Shown here piece by piece: positions 32,821 to 36,110 of a stretch of 36,110 nt of DNA. The notes below the pieces were generated by a model. The model was not told the origin of the DNA. It saw nothing but the letters and a program-made list of their open reading frames with translations, and searched no databases. The stretch lies in NCBI GenBank assembly GCA_017473015.1, contig JAFUNP010000011.1, positions 1-36,110 on the forward strand, in the 5' to 3' direction. This DNA is from Oscillospiraceae bacterium. Lineage in GTDB: Bacteria > Bacillota > Clostridia > Oscillospirales > Ruminococcaceae. The number at the start of each line of letters is the position of its first letter. The stretch's first letter is position 1. A program made the position numbers and the translations under genes.

Positions 32821-34626
32821 ATGAAAAAATTACTTGCTATGGCTCTGGCAGCAGTAATGGCTTTCTCCATGGTTGCTTGCGGCGGTTCTTCCGAAGGCGA
32901 AACATCCATGATCGAAACAAAGCCAGAAAAAATTGTTGTTCTGGGTCAGTCCTCTGGCGAAGCTAACATGAACATCGTTCGTGACCAGCTGACAAAAGCA
33001 GGCTTTGAAGTTGAACTGAACACACAGCCTGACTACGCTTCCTGGAAAACACAGCTCGAAGGCGGCAACTTTGACATCGCTCTGACAGGCTGGACAACAG
33101 TTACAGGTAACGTTGACTACGCTGTACGTGGCGTATTCCACTCTACAGGTGACTACAACTACGGTCCAGTTATCGACGAAAAAGTTGACGAACTGATCGA
33201 CAAAGGTGCTTCTGAAACAGCTGCAGCTTCTGTTGCTACATACACAGAACTGGAAAACTACCTGGTTACAGAAAACGCTTACGTTCTGCCACTGTACTCT
33301 TCCATGAAAATGATGGCTTACGATAACGAACTGCTGACAGCAGAAGGCATCTATCAGCCAAAATCCCGTCCAGGTCGTTGGGAAATGTACGAATACATCG
33401 ATGCAGCTAACAACGATACAAGAACACTGACACTTACACAGACATCTTCTACACCATCCACACTGGACCCAATCCAGGCTAACGACGGTACAATGAACAC
33501 ACTGTCTGGTAACATGTACATCAAAATCATCAACCTGTCTGATGACGATGAAATCATCACAGACTCCTCTCTGTCACATGCTTATGCTATCGCAGAAGGC
33601 AACAGCGAATACTACTTCCTGCTGAGAGACGATGTAAACTTTGCTAAAGTTGAAAACGGTGAAGTTGTTGACACAGGCGTTCTGGTTGCTGCTGATGACG
33701 TTGTATTCTCTCTGGAAAGAGCTTCCAACAAAAACTCTGTTGCAACACACAAAACATTCACACTGCACAACCACATGCAGTCTATCGAAATCGTAACAGA
33801 CCTGGCTGAACTGGAAACTAAGAAAGATTCCGACACAGGCGCAACTCTGCTGGAAACACTGAACAAAGGTGTTGAAACACCAGTTACAGCTCTGACAGAT
33901 GTTGACGAAGAAGTTGACAACGCTGCTGGTACATACCAGGTTGTTAAAGTTACAACAACAGAACCATTCCCACAGGTTCTGAACTACCTTGCTCACCAGT
34001 CCGCAGGTATCCTGCACAAAGAACAGGTAGAATCCTACAACTCCAAATTCACAGTTGAAGCTTACGACCCAACTAAAGACGTTTGCTACGGTGACTTTGC
34101 AGCTATCAAAGCTGGCGACACAAGCATGCTGTGGTGCTCCGGTCCTTACCAGTTCGTAAAAGTTGACGACTACGGTATCGACTTCGTTAAAAACCCAGGC
34201 TACATGCCAGAAGATGAAGAATTTGCTCCATCTATCAAAACTATCTACATGAAATTTATCAAAGATACAACATCCGCAACATCTGCATTCCGTGCAGGCG
34301 AAGTTGATATCCTTGGTTCCGTTGCAGCTACAGACGTTGAAGTTGTAGAAAGCGACGCTACAAACACAGTTCTCAAACGTTCTTCCAACGGTGTTACATA
34401 CGCTGTATTCAACATGCGTGAAGGCAGCAAAATGTGCAACGTAGACCTGAGAAAAGCTGTTCTGTACGCAATCGACCAGAATGACTTTATCGCTTACAAC
34501 AACGGTTACGTAATGCCAGTATACTCCACAGTTGGTACACTGGTTGAAACTGGTAACGTTCATACTCAGGACCTCGTTAAATCTAACGAACACCTGGCTG
34601 CTTACCAGGCAACACTTGCTGAATAA
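32821..34626 (+). CDS. Peptide-binding lipoprotein, SBP_bac_5 family, apparently circularly permuted
   Basis: Extracellular substrate-binding lipoprotein of the importer, 601 aa (family usually 520-560). The signal peptide ends with a lipobox, Cys20 (MVACGG). Residues about 36-180 (EKIVVLGQ, NIVRDQLTKAGFEVEL, GGNFDIALTGW, KVDELIDKG, ENAYVLPLYS) match the segment that normally forms the last third of the family. Residues about 200-580 (LTLTQTSSTPSTLDP, YYFLLRDDVNFA, ADDVVFSLER, FRAGEVDILG, DLRKAVLYAIDQNDFI) match the normal first two thirds. The protein then stops at HLAAYQATLAE, the position of the usual AKELLAEAG helix. The fold is thus cut and rejoined in a different order. Codon use is extremely uniform (ACA, CTG, GTT, GAA), implying very high expression. 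Own promoter and terminator. Confidence 0.9.
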   Translation: MKKLLAMALAAVMAFSMVACGGSSEGETSMIETKPEKIVVLGQSSGEANMNIVRDQLTKAGFEVELNTQPDYASWKTQLEGGNFDIALTGWTTVTGNVDYAVRGVFHSTGDYNYGPVIDEKVDELIDKGASETAAASVATYTELENYLVTENAYVLPLYSSMKMMAYDNELLTAEGIYQPKSRPGRWEMYEYIDAANNDTRTLTLTQTSSTPSTLDPIQANDGTMNTLSGNMYIKIINLSDDDEIITDSSLSHAYAIAEGNSEYYFLLRDDVNFAKVENGEVVDTGVLVAADDVVFSLERASNKNSVATHKTFTLHNHMQSIEIVTDLAELETKKDSDTGATLLETLNKGVETPVTALTDVDEEVDNAAGTYQVVKVTTTEPFPQVLNYLAHQSAGILHKEQVESYNSKFTVEAYDPTKDVCYGDFAAIKAGDTSMLWCSGPYQFVKVDDYGIDFVKNPGYMPEDEEFAPSIKTIYMKFIKDTTSATSAFRAGEVDILGSVAATDVEVVESDATNTVLKRSSNGVTYAVFNMREGSKMCNVDLRKAVLYAIDQNDFIAYNNGYVMPVYSTVGTLVETGNVHTQDLVKSNEHLAAYQATLAE

Positions 34627-34643
34627 TTTTTAGCATAAACAGA

Positions 34644-34673
34644 AAGAGCGCTCGTCAGAGTGCTCTTTTTTTG
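34644..34673 (+). terminator. Terminator after the substrate-binding protein gene
   Basis: AAGAGCGCT/AGTGCTCTT stem (one G:T, 34644-34652 with 34659-34667) followed by TTTTTT. Confidence 0.85.
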
Positions 34674-34721
34674 CGCTGAAAAACTGAAATTACGCTTGAG
34701 AAAACTTTTCGGCAGGCACAA

Positions 34722-34748
34722 AGTCCTGAAAATATAACAGGGAGGACT
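34722..34748 (+). other. Small hairpin region, AGTCCT/AGGACT
   Basis: AGTCCT (34722-34727) pairs with AGGACT (34743-34748). No promoter or convincing ORF accompanies it. GGAGGACT (34741-34748) is also the exact complement of AGTCCTCC in the downstream candidate small RNA. Otherwise I see nothing in 34675-34800. Confidence 0.3.
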
Positions 34749-34808
34749 GGTCGGATACGCTAATCACACTCACAAATAAAAAAACTGAAAAAATTTTAAT
34801 ATTATTTG

Positions 34809-34828
34809 CAGTTAGCTATTGACAACTG
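34809..34828 (+). promoter_or_regulatory. Operator overlapping the -35 of the candidate small RNA
   Basis: CAGTTAGCTATTGACAACTG differs from the palindrome at 5427-5446 at two of twenty bases. It covers the -35 box TTGACA (34819-34824), a classic repressor position. Confidence 0.6.
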
Positions 34829-34847
34829 GTATATGATGTGATATTAT
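34819..34847 (+). promoter_or_regulatory. Strong promoter of the candidate small RNA
   Basis: -35 TTGACA (34819-34824), 17-bp spacer, -10 TATTAT (34842-34847), matching the DUF3793 promoter box for box. The bases that follow (ACCATA...GTTAGC) are also shared. Confidence 0.85.
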
Positions 34848-34853
34848 ATAACC

Positions 34854-35056
34854 ATAAAGTTAGCGATGGCTAACCGCATTAGGCCATCGAAACAGCAAAC
34901 TAAAAGCGAATATTCTGAAAGGTAGTCCTCCTTTGTGGGTTGCCAACCCACCATAGCCATTTTAAATTTTCAAACAAGCTGACTCAATATACCTTTTTAT
35001 ATTCATAATAACTTTAAACCACCCGGACCGGTATCAGAAATGATACCGGTTTTGGT
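34854..35056 (+). ncRNA. Candidate iron-responsive small RNA with anti-Shine-Dalgarno stretch
   Basis: A predicted transcript of about 200 nt from a strong promoter to a strong terminator, with no ribosome-site-plus-ORF (the longest small frame, ATG 34866, has 19 codons and no ribosome site). Stem 1 is CGATGGC/GCCATCG (34864-34870 with 34883-34889). UCCUCCUUU (34926-34934) shares CCUCCUUU with the 16S rRNA 3' end and could mask ribosome sites. Stem 2 is GTGGGTT/AACCCAC (34935-34941 with 34945-34951). A long A/U-rich stretch follows. Its two operators match those of the DUF3793-flavodoxin locus, so it should be made under the same condition. It could instead be the leader of a lost gene. Confidence 0.5.
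34859..34874 (+). promoter_or_regulatory. Palindromic operator GTTAGC-N4-GCTAAC
   Basis: GTTAGCGATGGCTAAC, 11 nt after the -10 box, equivalent in sequence and position to the site at 5331-5346. Confidence 0.65.
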
Positions 35057-35057
35057 T
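35027..35057 (+). terminator. Terminator of the candidate small RNA
   Basis: Perfect 10-bp stem ACCGGTATCA/TGATACCGGT with GAAA loop (35027-35050), then TTTGGTTT. Confidence 0.85.
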
Positions 35058-35058
35058 T

Positions 35059-35097
35059 GTAAAAAAACAGCCGTACACAACTGTACGGCTGTTTTGC
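35059..35097 (-). terminator. Terminator of the aminotransferase remnant
   Basis: Perfect 14-bp stem (35064-35077 with 35082-35095). On the minus strand it runs into TTTTTTTAC. It faces the small-RNA terminator. Confidence 0.82.
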
Positions 35098-35099
35098 GT

Positions 35100-35970
35100 T
35101 TATTTTGTTTTAAATACTTTTTTCATTGCCTTTATGGCCTTTTCACAGTTTTCTCTTGGACACGCACAGTTGAAACGAAGATAAGTTTTGCCGTGGAAAT
35201 TGCGGCCGTCTGTTGTGATAACGCCTACTTCTCTCAGCTTATCTCTTATTACACCTGAATCGTCACAGATTCCGTCAAAGTTTACCCACAGTACATAAGT
35301 ACCTTGTGGCAGGTCTACGCTGATGCCTTCGCATCTGTTGAAATAATCCACCATCAGTTTCTGGTTTTCTCTTACATATTTCAGCATTTCATCCACATAT
35401 TCTGCACCGCCTGTGTAAGCACCGATGCAGGCTTCCATTGTCAGCAGGGAAACAGCATTTGAGTGAGTAGTGCTGCCTATTTTATCCAGCTTGTCTCTCA
35501 TCTGCTTGTTATATGTAATGGAGTATGAACCCTGCAGACCGGCCAGATTGAATGTTTTACTTGGTGCATAGTTGGCTGTTACGATTTCTTTAGCCACATC
35601 ACTTACGCTCTGTGTAGGGATGTGTTTGCAGTCAGGGTCAACCACAAAGTCTGCCCATATTTCGTCAGAAACAATTTTTACTCCCAGTTTTGCGCACAGG
35701 TCAACAAGAGTTTCAATTTCCCATTTTTCCCATACACGGCCTGTAGGGTTATGTGGTGAACAGAAAATCATCAGGCTTACTTTGTTTGCCACAATCAGCT
35801 TTTCCATTTCCTCAAAATTCATTCTCCACACGCCGTTTTCGTCTTTTACCAGTGGGGAATAAACCAGGTATCTGCCCAGATTTTTCACTGTGCTCTGGAA
35901 ACCGGTGTATGTTGTCTGATTTATAAGAATATTTTCGCCAGGCAGTGTGAATGCTTCTACTGCTGCGCCA
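35100..35970 (-). pseudogene. MalY/PatB-type aminotransferase, N-terminus missing
   Basis: A PLP-dependent fold-type I aminotransferase or cystathionine beta-lyase. The remaining ~290 residues run from GAAVEAFTLPGENILIN through FCSPHNPTGRVW, IVSDEIWADF (PLP-phenol Asp), APSKTFNLAGLQGSY (Schiff-base Lys) and TYLRFNCACPRENCEKAI to the normal C-terminus. About 90-100 N-terminal residues of the ~390-aa family are absent. To the right of about 35970 the frame stays open by chance, but the encoded Cys/Ser/Phe-rich residues are antisense to another gene and not homologous. Probably inactivated by an insertion or rearrangement, unless the N-terminal part lies beyond the window. Confidence 0.8.
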
Positions 35971-35985
35971 AAACATCGTGTATAA

Positions 35986-36014
35986 TTGTAAATATAGCAT
36001 ATATGTGCTATACT
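35986..36014 (+). promoter_or_regulatory. Promoter with central palindrome at the start of the inserted DNA
   Basis: -35 TTGTAA (35986-35991), 17-bp spacer, -10 TATACT (36009-36014). TATAGCA (35993-35999) and TGCTATA (36006-36012) form a palindrome filling the spacer, as expected for a phage- or element-type repressor site. Confidence 0.7.
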
Positions 36015-36036
36015 ACTATTATGCGAGGTGGAGAAA

Positions 36037-36110
36037 ATGAAAAAGCAAAGGACAGACAGTCTGGAATACATTGCAAAGAAACACAAGCAAGAGCAAGAAG
36101 AATATCTCAA
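36037..36110 (+). CDS. Unknown gene, 5' end only (probably mobile-element-borne)
   Basis: The first 24 codons, starting MKKQRTDSLEYIAKKHKQEQ, run off the window. An AGGTGGAG ribosome site and the promoter at 35986-36014 support a real start. The product begins very hydrophilic, Lys/Gln/Glu-rich and probably helical. Arg is coded by AGG and Lys often by AAG, unlike the resident genes. It sits against the broken end of the aminotransferase gene. I do not recognise the family. Confidence 0.55.
   Translation, partial: MKKQRTDSLEYIAKKHKQEQEEYL

Noticed and set aside
33574-34593. Long open frame of 339 codons on the minus strand opposite the substrate-binding protein gene
   Set aside because: It is an antisense shadow created by the strong codon bias of the plus-strand gene. 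The product is Cys/Val/Phe-rich with no known motifs and no ribosome site.
34680-34800. Possible riboswitch upstream of the candidate small RNA promoter
   Set aside because: The AGTCCT/AGGACT hairpin was compared from memory with known riboswitch cores and fits none. There is no promoter or gene in the right place.
34866-34925. A 19-codon ORF inside the candidate small RNA
   Set aside because: No ribosome site, and its start lies within the operator palindrome. It is kept only as an alternative explanation.
35971-36110. N-terminal continuation of the aminotransferase frame on the minus strand
   Set aside because: The residues are Cys/Ser/Phe-rich, unlike any aminotransferase N-terminus, and the region is antisense to a gene with its own promoter and ribosome site.
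1-36110. CRISPR arrays and tRNA or rRNA genes
   Set aside because: No regularly spaced direct repeats, no TTCRANY-type T-arm with acceptor pairing, and no rRNA-like conserved blocks were seen on either strand.

Overview
The window looks like a chromosomal segment of a low-to-mid GC, Gram-positive anaerobe of the Bacillota, probably class Clostridia and perhaps the Oscillospiraceae/Ruminococcaceae. The evidence is indirect: T-box leaders in front of proS and metG, a HrcA-type CIRCE operator in front of htpG, a DUF3793 protein beside a flavodoxin, strong purine-rich ribosome binding sites, many short hairpin-plus-T-tract terminators, and a short imperfect-inverted-repeat element of a kind common in gut Clostridia. 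No rRNA, tRNA, CRISPR array or intact transposase gene is visible. The genus cannot be named from this sequence.

Layout. Bases 1-187 are structured and non-coding. Bases 188-2888 hold an esterase (minus), then a tight plus-strand trio: flavin reductase, GNAT acetyltransferase and AlkA-type DNA glycosylase. Bases 3038-5159 encode an OmpR-type response regulator and its histidine kinase. Bases 5290-6493 form a locus that is probably iron-responsive: promoter, palindromic operator, leader terminator, second operator, DUF3793 protein, flavodoxin. Bases 6596-8553 hold htpG under CIRCE control. A pyruvate-kinase-C-like protein, a class I amidotransferase (peptidase C26), a large DUF2142 membrane protein and a single-pass protein of unknown function follow, up to 13233. 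A proline T-box precedes proS (13627-15351). Next come a MITE-like repeat, cardiolipin synthase, TatD and metG (with a methionine T-box), then a FemAB-type transferase, all on the minus strand up to 21709. The plus strand then carries a toroid-fold lipoprotein, a MATE exporter and an HD-domain alarmone-hydrolase-like protein. An M28 metallopeptidase lies on the minus strand (25947-27227).

Bases 27708-34626 are a complete five-gene oligopeptide/dipeptide ABC importer (permease, permease, ATPase, ATPase, lipoprotein) with a strongly biased, highly-expressed style of codon use. Two things about it are unusual. Both permeases carry long N-terminal extensions. The substrate-binding lipoprotein appears to be a natural circular permutation of the SBP_bac_5 fold: the part that normally ends the protein follows the signal peptide, and the protein stops where that part would normally begin.

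Bases 34809-35055 contain a near twin of the DUF3793/flavodoxin promoter, with the same -35, 17-bp spacer, -10 and downstream palindrome. It drives no convincing ORF. The putative transcript of about 200 nt carries a UCCUCCUUU anti-Shine-Dalgarno stretch and ends at a strong terminator, which makes it a good candidate for an iron-responsive small RNA. The window closes with a MalY/PatB-type aminotransferase that has lost its N-terminus at about 35970, where foreign-looking DNA begins with its own palindrome-bearing promoter and the first 24 codons of an unknown gene.
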